Notes: generated from the sequence alone by a model not told the origin. A stretch of 64,000 nucleotides of DNA from an uncultured Alphaproteobacteria bacterium (GCA_902572735.1 CACGGX010000007.1:1-64000); one strand, 5' to 3'. Shown: positions 32,344 to 42,687, counted from the stretch's first letter. Made by a program: numbers and translations.

Positions 32344-34170
32344 TTAGTTTGATGTTCTATTTGATTGGGTTATTTCAAATTTATTTTGATTGATCCACCA
32401 TGTATCGAAGCCTAAAGAATATTTTGGTTTTATTTTAGGTTTATCAAAAAAATCCCAATATAGAACTCTGTATGAGGAAATGTGCCATTGTGGAATAACA
32501 TAATAATTCCATAGAAGGACACGATCTAAAGCTTTGGTTATTGTAATTAATTCCTCTCTATCACTAGCATTAATGAGACTTTCAATTAATCCATCTACAG
32601 CATAATTTTTTATACCAATAACATTTCTAGAGCCATCAGTATCTGCTGCATCAGAACCCCAAAAATTTCTTTGTTCGTTACCTGGAGATAAAGATTGACC
32701 AAAGGTTTGCACAACCATATCAAAATCAAATGTTTCCATTTTTTTTTGATATTGTGCACTATCGATTGTTCTTACCTCGGCAGTTATTCCTAATTTTTCA
32801 AGATTATCTTTAAATGGGAAAACTATTCTCTCAAAAGCAGGTGATCGTAATAAGATTTCAAATTCAAAAGGCTCTTTTGTACTAGAATGTAAAAGTTTGC
32901 CATCAACTAATTCCCATCCAGATTCTTCTAAAAGTTTTGAAGCTTCCTGCAATTGCATCCTCATATAACCGGAACCATCTGTAACTGGATTTGTATACTC
33001 TTCTGTAAATATTTCTTTTGGCAGTACATCAAAATATGGATTTAAATAATTTAATTCTTTTTTTGAAGGAAGACCAGAGGAAGCAAGTTCTGAATTTTCA
33101 AAAAAGCTATCTGTTCTTTTATATGCATCAAAGAATAAATTTTTATTAGACCACTCAAAATCAAAAGCATAAGAAAGAGCCTTTCTTACTCTTCTATCTT
33201 TAAATTTATCTTTTCTTATATTAAATGCAAAACCTTGCATACCTTGTGGATTTTCATGACCTATTAATTCTTTTTTAATTAAGCCTTTATTCACAGCGTT
33301 TATATCGTACGCAGTTGCCCATTCTTTTGATGAATTTTCAGAGAAGAAATCAATCTCACCAGATTTAAAAGCTTCTCTTTCAATACCTCTGTCTTTGTAA
33401 TAATCATATCTAATTGTGCCGAAGTTATCTTTACCAATTTTAATTGGTATTGATGCACCAAAACCCCAATAATTTTGATCTAGTTCGTAAGTAATTGATC
33501 TTCCACTATCAAATGATTTTATTTTATATGGACCACTTCCAATTGGTATTTCCAGAGATGTTTCTTCAAAGTTTTTATTTTCCCAATAATGTTTTGGTAG
33601 AACAGGTAATTGACCAACAATTAATACTAATTCTTTATTCGTGTTTGTTGTAAAATTAAATCTCACTTTATTTTCTTGTTCTTTAATTACTTCTTTTACA
33701 TCTCCATAGTAGTATTTATAAAATGGGTGCCCTTTTTCTATTAAGGTATTAAATGTCCAAACAACATCGTCAGCTGTAATTTTTTTCCCATCATGCCAAT
33801 ATGCTTCGTTTCTTAATGTAAATGAAACCCAAGATCTATCATCTGGCCATTCAATCGTTTCTGCCAATAATCCGTATTCCGTAAATGCTTCATCACTTGA
33901 TCCCGTTGTTAATGTTTCATACAATCCTCCAATTCCGGCTGCTGAGGTACCTTTTAAAATAAATGGATTAAAACTGTCGTAGGTTCCAATAGCACTTCTT
34001 ACTATTGATCCACCCTTTATTGAATTTGGATTAATGTATTCAACATTTTCAAAATCTTTTGAGTATTTTGGCTCACCATGCATTGCAATTGCATGTGAAA
34101 TATTAGTGTTTGCTTGTGCTTTTAATTGAAAAATTAGAGTAAACGTAAAGATGAGTGTGAGTATTTTCAT
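32344..34170 (-). CDS. yejA: extracellular solute-binding protein family 5
   Basis: Signal peptide; HAIAMHGEPKYSKDFENVEYINPNSIKGGSIVRSAIGTYDSFNPFILKG; upstream of yejBEF-like genes. Confidence 0.88.
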   Translation of the reverse strand: MKILTLIFTFTLIFQLKAQANTNISHAIAMHGEPKYSKDFENVEYINPNSIKGGSIVRSAIGTYDSFNPFILKGTSAAGIGGLYETLTTGSSDEAFTEYGLLAETIEWPDDRSWVSFTLRNEAYWHDGKKITADDVVWTFNTLIEKGHPFYKYYYGDVKEVIKEQENKVRFNFTTNTNKELVLIVGQLPVLPKHYWENKNFEETSLEIPIGSGPYKIKSFDSGRSITYELDQNYWGFGASIPIKIGKDNFGTIRYDYYKDRGIEREAFKSGEIDFFSENSSKEWATAYDINAVNKGLIKKELIGHENPQGMQGFAFNIRKDKFKDRRVRKALSYAFDFEWSNKNLFFDAYKRTDSFFENSELASSGLPSKKELNYLNPYFDVLPKEIFTEEYTNPVTDGSGYMRMQLQEASKLLEESGWELVDGKLLHSSTKEPFEFEILLRSPAFERIVFPFKDNLEKLGITAEVRTIDSAQYQKKMETFDFDMVVQTFGQSLSPGNEQRNFWGSDAADTDGSRNVIGIKNYAVDGLIESLINASDREELITITKALDRVLLWNYYVIPQWHISSYRVLYWDFFDKPKIKPKYSLGFDTWWINQNKFEITQSNRTSN

Positions 34171-34211
34171 ATTTGTAATATATGTCTATTTATTAAAATT
34201 TAAAATAAATT

Positions 34212-34985
34212 TTAGTTTATTAATTTAATTATTTCATCATGAAGAGAGCTTGTACTAGAGGCAACTAAACTGCCATCTGAGTCTAGTGATATATCTTGTC
34301 CAAACTTATCCGTAATTACTCCACCAGCTCCTTCAATCACATTTACAAGAGCCATATAGTCATGCACTTTTAATGTATCTTCTAAAACAATATCAATTAA
34401 ACCAGAGGCTAACATCCCATACATATAACAATCACCACCAAGTCTATAGTATCTTGATTTTTCTTTGAGTAATTCTAACCCCTTTTTAATTTGAGGCTCA
34501 TCAAAATATAATCCTGATGTAAAAAGATAGGCATCTTTGATTTGTTTAATTGCAGAAGTTTGAACATCTTTTCGATTACATTTTGTCTTTTGATTTTTTA
34601 TTCCTATCCATCGCTCATTGTGTGCTGGACAATTAATAATTCCTAAAACTGGTTTTTTGTTATGAAGTAATGCAATTAAATTACCAAAATCTTTATGTCC
34701 AGCTATATAACTTCTTGTCCCATCTATAGGATCTAACACCCATAAAAATTCAGAGTCTATTTTTTCATTTTCATACTCTTCACCTAAAATTCCATGATGA
34801 GGATATTCTTTTCTTATTTTCTCTCTTAATACTTGTTCTGTTTCTTTATCTGCTAAAGTTACAGGACTTTCATCATCTTTAATTTCTATTTCAATTTTGT
34901 TTCTAAAATAATGCATCGAGGTTTTAGATGCATCATCGGCTAAAGAGTTTGCAAATTTTGAAAACTCGTCTGTGTTTAAAATCAT
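34212..34985 (-). CDS. inositol monophosphatase family protein (histidinol-phosphatase-like)
   Basis: PVTLADKETEQVLREKI; GEEYENE; WVLDPIDGTRSYIAGH; GDCYMYGMLASGLIDIVLE. Confidence 0.85.
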   Translation of the reverse strand: MILNTDEFSKFANSLADDASKTSMHYFRNKIEIEIKDDESPVTLADKETEQVLREKIRKEYPHHGILGEEYENEKIDSEFLWVLDPIDGTRSYIAGHKDFGNLIALLHNKKPVLGIINCPAHNERWIGIKNQKTKCNRKDVQTSAIKQIKDAYLFTSGLYFDEPQIKKGLELLKEKSRYYRLGGDCYMYGMLASGLIDIVLEDTLKVHDYMALVNVIEGAGGVITDKFGQDISLDSDGSLVASSTSSLHDEIIKLIN

Positions 34986-34994
34986 TACTTAAAT

Positions 34995-35540
34995 TTATGG
35001 GAGTGGTGCTGGATTATCTGAGTGTTCTCTTAGGAAATAAACTAAGTCTGCTCTATCTTTTACTTTTTTCAAACCTGCAAAGTTCATTTTTGTTCCTTTT
35101 ATATATTTTTTTGGCTTATATAAAAATTCTGCCAATTCTTCATACCCCCATTCTCCACCGTATTCGGCTAAAGCTTTAGAGTATGCAAAACCTTCAACAT
35201 TTGCTTTTGGTCTATTTATAATGTTCCATAAGTGTGGACCTACTTTATTTGCACTACCTTTTTCGTAATTATGGCACGTAGCACATTTTTTGAATAATTT
35301 TTCTCCATTATCAAGAGAAGCACTTGCTAATAACATTGAAATTGGCTCTATTACTTCTTCTTTTTTTTCTACTACTCCAACGCCAGTAGAATCCTCAGGA
35401 ACGTCTATTTTATAAGCTGTTTCTTTTTTTTCATCATGATCAATATCAATGACTAAATCTCCAAAATGACCGATAAGGGTAACAATTAAGACTGCTAATA
35501 TAATAGATGCTAAAATTTTATTAACTTCAAGCCCAGACAT
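34995..35540 (-). CDS. cytochrome c family protein, membrane-anchored
   Basis: MSGLEVNKILASIILAVLIVTLIGHFGD anchor; CATCH haem motif; GPHLWNIINRPKANVEGFAYSKAL; MNFAGLKKVKDRADLVYFL. Start trimmed to the ATG at 35540. Confidence 0.92.
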   Translation of the reverse strand: MSGLEVNKILASIILAVLIVTLIGHFGDLVIDIDHDEKKETAYKIDVPEDSTGVGVVEKKEEVIEPISMLLASASLDNGEKLFKKCATCHNYEKGSANKVGPHLWNIINRPKANVEGFAYSKALAEYGGEWGYEELAEFLYKPKKYIKGTKMNFAGLKKVKDRADLVYFLREHSDNPAPLP

Positions 35541-35631
35541 GTATAAGTACATATACAGATTTTTTAGAAAAAATAATATATTTGTCGTAAGTATGAAATT
35601 TAAATTCTCTTGCCTAATTGTCGCATAAATT

Positions 35632-36366
35632 ATGAAAAGTGTAATAATTATACCTTCAAGAATGGCCTCCACTAGACTACCGGGCAAACCATTAATGGCT
35701 ATAGATGGTATTCCAATGATACAACGAGTATGGCAACAAGCAATTGAGTCAAATATTGGAGAAGTCTTTGTTGCTTGCTCAGAAATTGAAGTGCACGACT
35801 TAATTGTAAGTAAAGGTGGCAAAGCTATTATGACAGATCCAAATCTCCCCTCTGGAACTGATAGAGTTCACTCCGCTTTTTTAAAGATAAAAAATAACAA
35901 AGACATTGATGTAATAATCAATCTACAAGGTGATATGCCTCTTATAAATCCAGAACATGTTTTTAAAGTTATTGACCCAATAATAAGAAATTTTGCAATT
36001 GGTACACTTGCAACAAACTTAAATGATAATGAATTAAATAATCCCAATGTAACAAAAGTTGAAGTTGATTTTAAAAAAAATAAAATAGCGCAGGCTTTAA
36101 GTTTTTATAGAGAAGTTACGATAGAAAATAAAAACTTATACCATCATGTTGGTATCTATAGTTATACTCCAGATTCAATAAATACATTTATCAATCTACC
36201 AAAATCAAAAAATGAAATAGATCTAAGTTTAGAACAAATGAGAGCTATGGATTCTAATATTCCAATTGGAGTCACGTTTGTTCCTGAAGTTCCAATGAGT
36301 GTAGATACAAAAGAGGATTTAATAAATATTGAAACTAATATAAGAGAGCACAATGATAAAAGTTGA
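35632..36366 (+). CDS. kdsB: 3-deoxy-manno-octulosonate cytidylyltransferase
   Basis: IIPSRMASTRLPGKPLMAIDGIPMIQRVWQQA; INLQGDMPLI; HVGIYSYTPDSINTF. Confidence 0.93.
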   Translation: MKSVIIIPSRMASTRLPGKPLMAIDGIPMIQRVWQQAIESNIGEVFVACSEIEVHDLIVSKGGKAIMTDPNLPSGTDRVHSAFLKIKNNKDIDVIINLQGDMPLINPEHVFKVIDPIIRNFAIGTLATNLNDNELNNPNVTKVEVDFKKNKIAQALSFYREVTIENKNLYHHVGIYSYTPDSINTFINLPKSKNEIDLSLEQMRAMDSNIPIGVTFVPEVPMSVDTKEDLINIETNIREHNDKS

Positions 36367-37195
36367 TAGTTTTTCATTTCAAGGTGTAAATGGTGCTTAT
36401 AGTGAACAAGCTGGAAAAAATATTTTTCCAAATGCAACAAGTATACCTTGTGCAACTTTTGAAGATATGTTTGAACATGTTAGATCAGGAAAATCTGAAG
36501 CAGCAATGGTTCCAATAGAAAACTCACTTGCAGGAAGAGTAGCGGATACTCAAAGATTGATACCTGACTCTGATTTAAAAATAACTTATGAATATTTTCA
36601 TGAAGTAAATCACAACTTACTTGGAATTAGAGGTGCAAAAATCTCAGATATTAAAAGAATAAGAAGTCATGAACAGGGAATTGCCCAATGTCGAAACAAA
36701 ATTTTAAAATTAGATAAGCAAATGATTATTGAAGCTGATACAGCTGGATCTGCTAAATTAATTTCAGAGTTAAATAATATTGAAGATGGAGCTATCGCAT
36801 CTGAACTTGCTGCAAATATATATGATCTTGATATATTGGAAAAAAATTTCCAAGATACTCAAAATAACGTAACTCGATTTCTTGTTATGCAAAAAAATTT
36901 ATTAGATATAAATTCAAAAACAAAAGATATCCTTACAACATTAGTATTTACAGTTAGAAGTATTCCAGCAGTTTTGTACAAATGCCTTGGTGGATTTGCT
37001 AGTAATGGCGTTAATATAACTAAGCTTGAGAGTTACATTCACCCGCAGGGTTTTGATGTTGCACAATTTTATATAGATTTTGAGGGACATCCTGAAAATA
37101 CATCTGTAAAATTAGCTTTAGAAGAGATGAAATTTTTTTGTAAAAAGATAAAAATCCTTGGAGTATATGAGAAATCTTCATTCAGGAAAAAATAA
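36353..37195 (+). CDS. pheA: prephenate dehydratase
   Basis: FQGVNGAYSEQAGKNIFPNA; VPIENSLAGRVADTQRL; NNVTRFLVM; C-terminal ACT domain with KLESYIHP. Confidence 0.93.
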   Translation: MIKVDSFSFQGVNGAYSEQAGKNIFPNATSIPCATFEDMFEHVRSGKSEAAMVPIENSLAGRVADTQRLIPDSDLKITYEYFHEVNHNLLGIRGAKISDIKRIRSHEQGIAQCRNKILKLDKQMIIEADTAGSAKLISELNNIEDGAIASELAANIYDLDILEKNFQDTQNNVTRFLVMQKNLLDINSKTKDILTTLVFTVRSIPAVLYKCLGGFASNGVNITKLESYIHPQGFDVAQFYIDFEGHPENTSVKLALEEMKFFCKKIKILGVYEKSSFRKK

Positions 37196-37249
37196 GATTT
37201 TTTAAAAAGTCTATTTATATTTTATTTACATTAATGTTATATTGCTACA

Positions 37250-37338
37250 GGGAGGATTGAGGGCAAATAAATTGCTAATCCAGTCAGATCTGAAAAGAAG
37301 CAGCTGTAACAATCTTGTTTGGGTCTCAACTCCTTCCA
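37250..37338 (+). ncRNA. ffs: signal recognition particle 4.5S-type RNA (small bacterial SRP RNA)
   Basis: GGAGGATTGAGGG...CCAGTCAGATCTGAAAAGAAGCAGC...TTGGGTCTCAACTCC; matches the conserved GUCAGGUCCGGAAGGAAGCAGC core with AT-leaning changes; usual locus before dnaX. Confidence 0.9.
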
Positions 37339-37347
37339 TTAATTATA

Positions 37348-39036
37348 ATGACTGAAGAAACAATATATAAAGTTTTAGCTAGAAAATACAGACCACAAAA
37401 ATTTGAAGATTTAATTGGTCAAGAATTATTAGTAAAAATTATATCTAACGCTATTAATAATGACAGGCTAGCTCATGCTTATATTCTAACCGGTGTCAGA
37501 GGTGTTGGAAAAACTACCACTGCTAGACTTATAGCAATGAGTATTAATTGTAAAAATAGAGATAAAAAAAATTGTGAACCATGCGGAAATTGTGATTCGT
37601 GCAAATCAACAACTTCCGATAGTAATCTTGATGTTATTGAGATTGATGCAGCATCGAATACTGGAGTTGATGACATTAGAGAAATAATTGACAATGTAAA
37701 ATATAAACCTGTTATTGGTGATTATAAAATATTTATAATTGATGAAGTTCATATGCTTTCAAAAAGTGCATTCAATGCGCTGCTTAAAACTTTAGAAGAA
37801 CCACCAGAACATGTTAAATTTATTTTTGCTACAACAGAAATTAAAAAAGTACCAATAACTGTTTTATCGAGGTGTCAGAGATTTGATTTACATAGAATAG
37901 AGAATAAAATTTTATCAGATCATTTATTAAAAATTTCCAAACTAGAAAATATTGATATTGATTTAGACGCTATTTCGTTAATTGTTAGATCGGCAGATGG
38001 ATCTGTAAGAGATGGTCTTAGTCTATTAGATCAAGCAATAACTAGTCCAAATGAAAAAGTTGACTCGCAAACTGTAATAAGCATGCTGGGATTAGCTGAT
38101 AGAGAAAAAATATTTAATTTAATTGAAATAATTTTAGAAGGAGATGCGCTTGGTGCAATTAATAAGTATAAAGAGTTGTATGAGTTAGGGGCAGATATAC
38201 CAATGATATTTGATGAACTATTAAACGTATTACATTTTCTTGTTCAAATAAAGATAGCGCCTGATTTAAAAGATGACATTTATATTCCTGAATTTGAAAG
38301 AAATAAAGGAGCCGAATTGTCATCAAAAATGACATTAAATAATCTGAATATTATCTGGCAAATTTTATTCAAAGGTTATCAAGAATTACAAAATAGCTCT
38401 CATTTGTACCAACATGGAGAAATGATTATTTTAAGAATTATTTATTTACATGATGGTCCAAGCCCAGAAGATCTAATTAAAAAAATGGATAGGGAAGTAG
38501 TAAAAAAAGCACCTTTAGAAAAAAATCTTGAACTGCAAAATGAATCTAATGAAAGTAACAAAGTTCTAAACTTTAATGAAAATAAAAAAGAAATTTCACC
38601 AAAAGAAAGTGTAAATATTAAACATGTTCAAGACTTCAGACATTTTGTCGATATGTTTTTTACAAATAGAGAAGGATTACTTCACACTAAGTTATACAAT
38701 GATGTGCAGTTAGTCTCTTTTAAGGAAGGAGAAGTTACCCTAAATACATCTAAGATTAATGACACTGGTTTCAATAGAATTGTTGCGAAATTAATCTCTA
38801 AATGGACTGGAAGAATATGGCAGATAAATTCATCTACAAGCAATCTTGGAAAAAGTTTGCATGATGAAGATATTATTAACCAACAAAAAGAAATTGAAAT
38901 TATGAAAAATCATCCAGAAGTAAAAAAAATATTAAAAGAATTTCCTGAAAGTAAAATTCACGCTATTACAGAACTTGGTGAAATAAATGATGATGACACA
39001 GATATAAATCAACCAAAGATGAAAAAGGAGAAATAA
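37348..39036 (+). CDS. dnaX: DNA polymerase III subunit gamma/tau
   Basis: YKVLARKYRPQKFEDLIGQE; GVRGVGKTTTARLIA; zinc-type CKNRDKKNCEPCGNCDSC; LLKTLEEPPEHVKFIFATTE. Start moved to 37348. Confidence 0.96.
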   Translation: MTEETIYKVLARKYRPQKFEDLIGQELLVKIISNAINNDRLAHAYILTGVRGVGKTTTARLIAMSINCKNRDKKNCEPCGNCDSCKSTTSDSNLDVIEIDAASNTGVDDIREIIDNVKYKPVIGDYKIFIIDEVHMLSKSAFNALLKTLEEPPEHVKFIFATTEIKKVPITVLSRCQRFDLHRIENKILSDHLLKISKLENIDIDLDAISLIVRSADGSVRDGLSLLDQAITSPNEKVDSQTVISMLGLADREKIFNLIEIILEGDALGAINKYKELYELGADIPMIFDELLNVLHFLVQIKIAPDLKDDIYIPEFERNKGAELSSKMTLNNLNIIWQILFKGYQELQNSSHLYQHGEMIILRIIYLHDGPSPEDLIKKMDREVVKKAPLEKNLELQNESNESNKVLNFNENKKEISPKESVNIKHVQDFRHFVDMFFTNREGLLHTKLYNDVQLVSFKEGEVTLNTSKINDTGFNRIVAKLISKWTGRIWQINSSTSNLGKSLHDEDIINQQKEIEIMKNHPEVKKILKEFPESKIHAITELGEINDDDTDINQPKMKKEK

Positions 39037-39359
39037 TGGTTAATTTAGGTAATATGATGAAGCAAGCTCAACAGTTGCAAAAGAAAATGGCTGAAGCACA
39101 GAATAAATTAAATGATATTGAAGTTGAAGGTACTTCTGGGGGAGGTCTTATTAAAGTAACAGCTACTGCAAAAGGTATTTTTAAAAGAATTTCAATTGAT
39201 GATAGCTTAATCAAGCAAGAGGAGAAAGAAATACTTGAAGATCTGATTGTAGCTGCCATAAATGATGCCAAAGAAAAAGGAGAAGCTGCAGCCCAAGAAG
39301 AAATGAAAAATCTCACAGGTGGCCTACCATTACCTCCAGGAATGAAACTTCCTTTTTAA
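39036..39359 (+). CDS. ybaB: YbaB/EbfC family nucleoid-associated protein
   Basis: NLGNMMKQAQQLQKKMAEAQNKL; GLPLPPGMKLPF; between dnaX and recR. Confidence 0.95.
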   Translation: MVNLGNMMKQAQQLQKKMAEAQNKLNDIEVEGTSGGGLIKVTATAKGIFKRISIDDSLIKQEEKEILEDLIVAAINDAKEKGEAAAQEEMKNLTGGLPLPPGMKLPF

Positions 39360-39361
39360 AA

Positions 39362-39961
39362 ATGGAGCAATCCCCAATAGATAAATTAATAAACGATATT
39401 TCAAAACTTCCAGGATTAGGAAGAAGGTCAGCTCAAAGAATTGCTCTTTTTTTATTAAAAAATAAAAATAAAAATTTATCTCCTTTAATTGAGAGTTTAA
39501 ATTTATCCTATAATAAAATTATTGAGTGCTCAGAATGTGGAAATATAGACATGGCAAATCCATGCAATATTTGTGCAAATCCTAAAAGGGATAAAGCAAC
39601 TATTTGTGTTGTTGAGGATGTATCAGATTTGTGGACATTAGAAAAAGTAGGATTTTATCGTGGCCTCTATAATGTTTTAGGTGGATCATTATCTGCGATT
39701 CAAGGAATAGGAACTGATGAATTGAAAATAGAACATCTTCTAAATAGAATTGAAACAAATAATGTTAAAGAAATTATTCTTGCATTAAGTACAACTATGG
39801 AAGGACAAACAACATCTTTTGTAATTGCAGATAAACTAGAAAAATTTAAAGATTTAAATGTAACAAGACTTGCACAAGGAATCCCTATGGGTGGAGAAGT
39901 ACACTACTTAGATGAAAACACATTAAATACAGCATTCCAATCTAGAAAAAAAATTACATAA
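39362..39961 (+). CDS. recR: recombination protein RecR
   Basis: LPGLGRRSAQRIALFLL; CSECGNIDMANPCNIC; TTMEGQTTSFVIAD; ARLAQGIPMGGEVHYLDENTL type end. Confidence 0.96.
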   Translation: MEQSPIDKLINDISKLPGLGRRSAQRIALFLLKNKNKNLSPLIESLNLSYNKIIECSECGNIDMANPCNICANPKRDKATICVVEDVSDLWTLEKVGFYRGLYNVLGGSLSAIQGIGTDELKIEHLLNRIETNNVKEIILALSTTMEGQTTSFVIADKLEKFKDLNVTRLAQGIPMGGEVHYLDENTLNTAFQSRKKIT

Positions 39962-39967
39962 ATTAAG

Positions 39968-40477
39968 ATGTATAAATTACTTTACGTTCCAAATCCACTA
40001 TTACGCCAGAAAGCAAATAAAATTCAATCTGTTGGAATTAAGGAAAAAGAAATTGCAAAAAAAATGATGCAAATAATGTTAAAAGCACCAGGTGTAGGTT
40101 TAGCAGCAAATCAAATTGGAATTCTAAAACAAATTGTGACTATATTTTTTGTTGATCAAGAGACAAAAAAAGAAAACCAATATACATTATTTAACCCCAA
40201 TATTATTTCTTACTCTCAAGAAAAAATCGTTATGGAAGAGGGTTGTTTATCACTTCCTGAACAATTTGCAGAAATTGAGAGACCTCAAAGTATAGTAGTT
40301 GAGTACTTAGATGAAAATAACAAACAAATAAAAAAAGAAGTTAGTGGCGTGGAATCAAGAATTTTACAACATGAAATTGATCATCTTTCTGGAAAGTTAT
40401 TTGTAGATTATCTTTCTTCATTAAAAAGGAATATAATGATCAAAAAAGTACAAAAATTTTTAAAAAAACATAAATAA
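39968..40477 (+). CDS. def: peptide deformylase
   Basis: GVGLAANQIG; EEGCLSLPEQFAEIERP; QHEIDHLSGKLFVD. Confidence 0.95.
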   Translation: MYKLLYVPNPLLRQKANKIQSVGIKEKEIAKKMMQIMLKAPGVGLAANQIGILKQIVTIFFVDQETKKENQYTLFNPNIISYSQEKIVMEEGCLSLPEQFAEIERPQSIVVEYLDENNKQIKKEVSGVESRILQHEIDHLSGKLFVDYLSSLKRNIMIKKVQKFLKKHK

Positions 40478-41400
40478 TGAATAATAAGAAAATAATTTTT
40501 ATGGGTTCGCCTAAAATAGCCTCTGACTATCTTGACGCATTAATTAAAAGTAACTTCACAATTTCTGCAATATTTTCACAACCTCCAAAAAAGAAATCTA
40601 GAGGAATGAAAATAATTGAATCTGAAGTCCATCAACTTGCAAATAAAAATAACATTGAAGTTTTTTGTCCAAATACGTTAGATAAAGATACTATTGAAAC
40701 AGTGAAAAAATTAAATCCTGATTTAATTGTTGTTATGGCATACGGTAAAATATTACCAAAAGATATTTTAGACTTACCACCATTTGGTTGTATCAATATC
40801 CATGTCTCTTTATTACCTAGATGGAGGGGTGCAGCACCAATAGAGCATTCAATAATGAATGGCGATAAAGAAACTGGTATATCAATAATACAGCTAATCG
40901 AAAAATTAGATGCTGGACCAATTATTAATCAAAAAAAAGTAGATATAGAAGACGGTTGTAATAAAAATGAATTAAGTCAAAAATTAACAGAGGTTGGAAT
41001 CAAATTATTAGTGGAAACTATTCCTCTTATATTTGACAAAAAAATTTCTTATACTGATCAGGATGATAATGATGCAACATATGCAAATAAAATCTCTTCA
41101 CTAAACAGAAAAATTAATTTTAATAAATCTGTAAAGGAAGTTTTAAATCTTATAAGAGCACATTCTTCTAAACCTGGTGCTTGGTTTACTATACAAAATG
41201 AAAGAATTAAGATTATAAAAGCAAGAAAATCAAATTCTAATGGTAATGCTTCCACAATTCTTAACGAGACCTTTGATATTGGTTGTAACGATGGAAGTAT
41301 TGAGCCATTAATTTTACAAAGAGAAGGCAAAAATGCTATTTCTAAAGATGATTTTCTTCGGGGATATAGTTTTAAGGTTAATGAAATAATTAATGCCTAA
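40477..41400 (+). CDS. fmt: methionyl-tRNA formyltransferase
   Basis: IIFMGSPKIASDYLDAL; INIHVSLLPRWRGAAPIEHSIMNGDKETGISI. Confidence 0.96.
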   Translation: MNNKKIIFMGSPKIASDYLDALIKSNFTISAIFSQPPKKKSRGMKIIESEVHQLANKNNIEVFCPNTLDKDTIETVKKLNPDLIVVMAYGKILPKDILDLPPFGCINIHVSLLPRWRGAAPIEHSIMNGDKETGISIIQLIEKLDAGPIINQKKVDIEDGCNKNELSQKLTEVGIKLLVETIPLIFDKKISYTDQDDNDATYANKISSLNRKINFNKSVKEVLNLIRAHSSKPGAWFTIQNERIKIIKARKSNSNGNASTILNETFDIGCNDGSIEPLILQREGKNAISKDDFLRGYSFKVNEIINA

Positions 41401-42127
41401 CTATAAGATTACATTAGAATATGATGGTACTAATTATGTAGGTTGGCAACGTCAAGAAAATGGTCCTTCTATTCAGCAATTAGTTGAAGAGGCTATAGAA
41501 AAACTATCAAAACAAAACATAACACTTTTTGGGGCTGGTCGAACAGATGCAGGTGTTCATGCAAGAGGACAAGTAGCCAATTTTGAATTAGAGCAACATT
41601 TTGATACTGACACTATCAGAGATGGCATTAATCATTATTTAAGACCCCAACCCATATCTATTTTACATGCTCAAGAAGTAAATAAAGATTTTAATTCTAG
41701 ATTTTCTGCAAAATTGAGATGGTATGAATACAAGATCTTAAATAGAAGATCACCTATTACTTTAGAGCAAAACAAAGTTTGGTGCGTACATAAAAAAATA
41801 GATACTAAAAAAATGATAAAACAATCACAACAATTTATAGGCAAATTTGATTTGTCTGCTTTTAGGTCAATAAATTGCCAATCGAAATCACCAATTAAAT
41901 CTATTAATTCACTGGAGATAAATATTAATCATGAAGAAATAAATTTTTTAATATCAGCTAAATCTTTTTTACATTCTCAAGTCAGAATCATGGTCGGAAC
42001 ACTAGTTGATATAGGACTTAGTAAAATAGAAAAATCTATTTCAGAAATTATTCAATCCAAAAAAAGAGAATTTGCTGGAATTACTGCGCCACCTGAAGGA
42101 TTGTATTTATTGAAAATAGATTATTAA
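41393..42127 (+). CDS. truA: tRNA pseudouridine(38-40) synthase
   Basis: KITLEYDGTNYVGWQRQENGPSIQQ; GAGRTDAGVHARGQVANF; HSQVRIMVGTLVDIG. Confidence 0.96.
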   Translation: MPNYKITLEYDGTNYVGWQRQENGPSIQQLVEEAIEKLSKQNITLFGAGRTDAGVHARGQVANFELEQHFDTDTIRDGINHYLRPQPISILHAQEVNKDFNSRFSAKLRWYEYKILNRRSPITLEQNKVWCVHKKIDTKKMIKQSQQFIGKFDLSAFRSINCQSKSPIKSINSLEININHEEINFLISAKSFLHSQVRIMVGTLVDIGLSKIEKSISEIIQSKKREFAGITAPPEGLYLLKIDY

Positions 42128-42687
42128 TAAAAGCCAATCTCTGATAAACAAATATCTGCTTGAAAATCTTTAAATCCGGCAACTAGACCTAATGTCTTGA
42201 TATTTTGACCAACTAATTTTTTAGGTTGATATGCATTTGATTTTTTAAATTCACTAAAGGGTGCTTTTATTACTGTCCACTCAGAATTAGTTTTAAAACT
42301 ATACTTATAATATTGCCATGGAGCCATCGTCAGAGCAGTCCTTACATGAATTGAATACTCTTCATCATTACCAAACACTTTAAAATAAACACCCTCAAAC
42401 TCTTCTGTTGATATTGAAGGTTTTAATTGATTTCTTATTTGAATAAAGCCACCGTTATTTTCAGTCGTGACATCTCCTGTCATATGATAACAATTAACAT
42501 CATTAACTTTTGATATGATCGCTTTACCTTGCGATAACCCACCCATTACTCCATCAGTAAAGAAAGCCCAATTTTGACCTTGAGAAGAAATTCCAGGTGT
42601 TTCTAAGTTATCAAGTATCATTTTATTTTGAGATTGAAGATTGAATGAAAAAAATAAAATAAAAATAAAAATTATTAAACTTTTCAA
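42124..42687 (-). CDS. CIA30-family protein (secreted)
   Basis: Signal peptide; WAFFTDGVMGGLSQGKAII; NGGFIQIRNQL; LGLVAGFKDFQADICLSEIGFY. Confidence 0.75.
   Translation of the reverse strand: MKSLIIFIFILFFSFNLQSQNKMILDNLETPGISSQGQNWAFFTDGVMGGLSQGKAIISKVNDVNCYHMTGDVTTENNGGFIQIRNQLKPSISTEEFEGVYFKVFGNDEEYSIHVRTALTMAPWQYYKYSFKTNSEWTVIKAPFSEFKKSNAYQPKKLVGQNIKTLGLVAGFKDFQADICLSEIGFY

Noticed and set aside
34928-35179. 83-aa plus-strand ORF across the phosphatase/cytochrome c junction
   Set aside because: Antisense to two well-supported genes and no recognisable motif.
35541-35822. N-terminal extension of the cytochrome c ORF
   Set aside because: Antisense to the kdsB 5' end; the anchor peptide starts at MSGLEVNK (35540).
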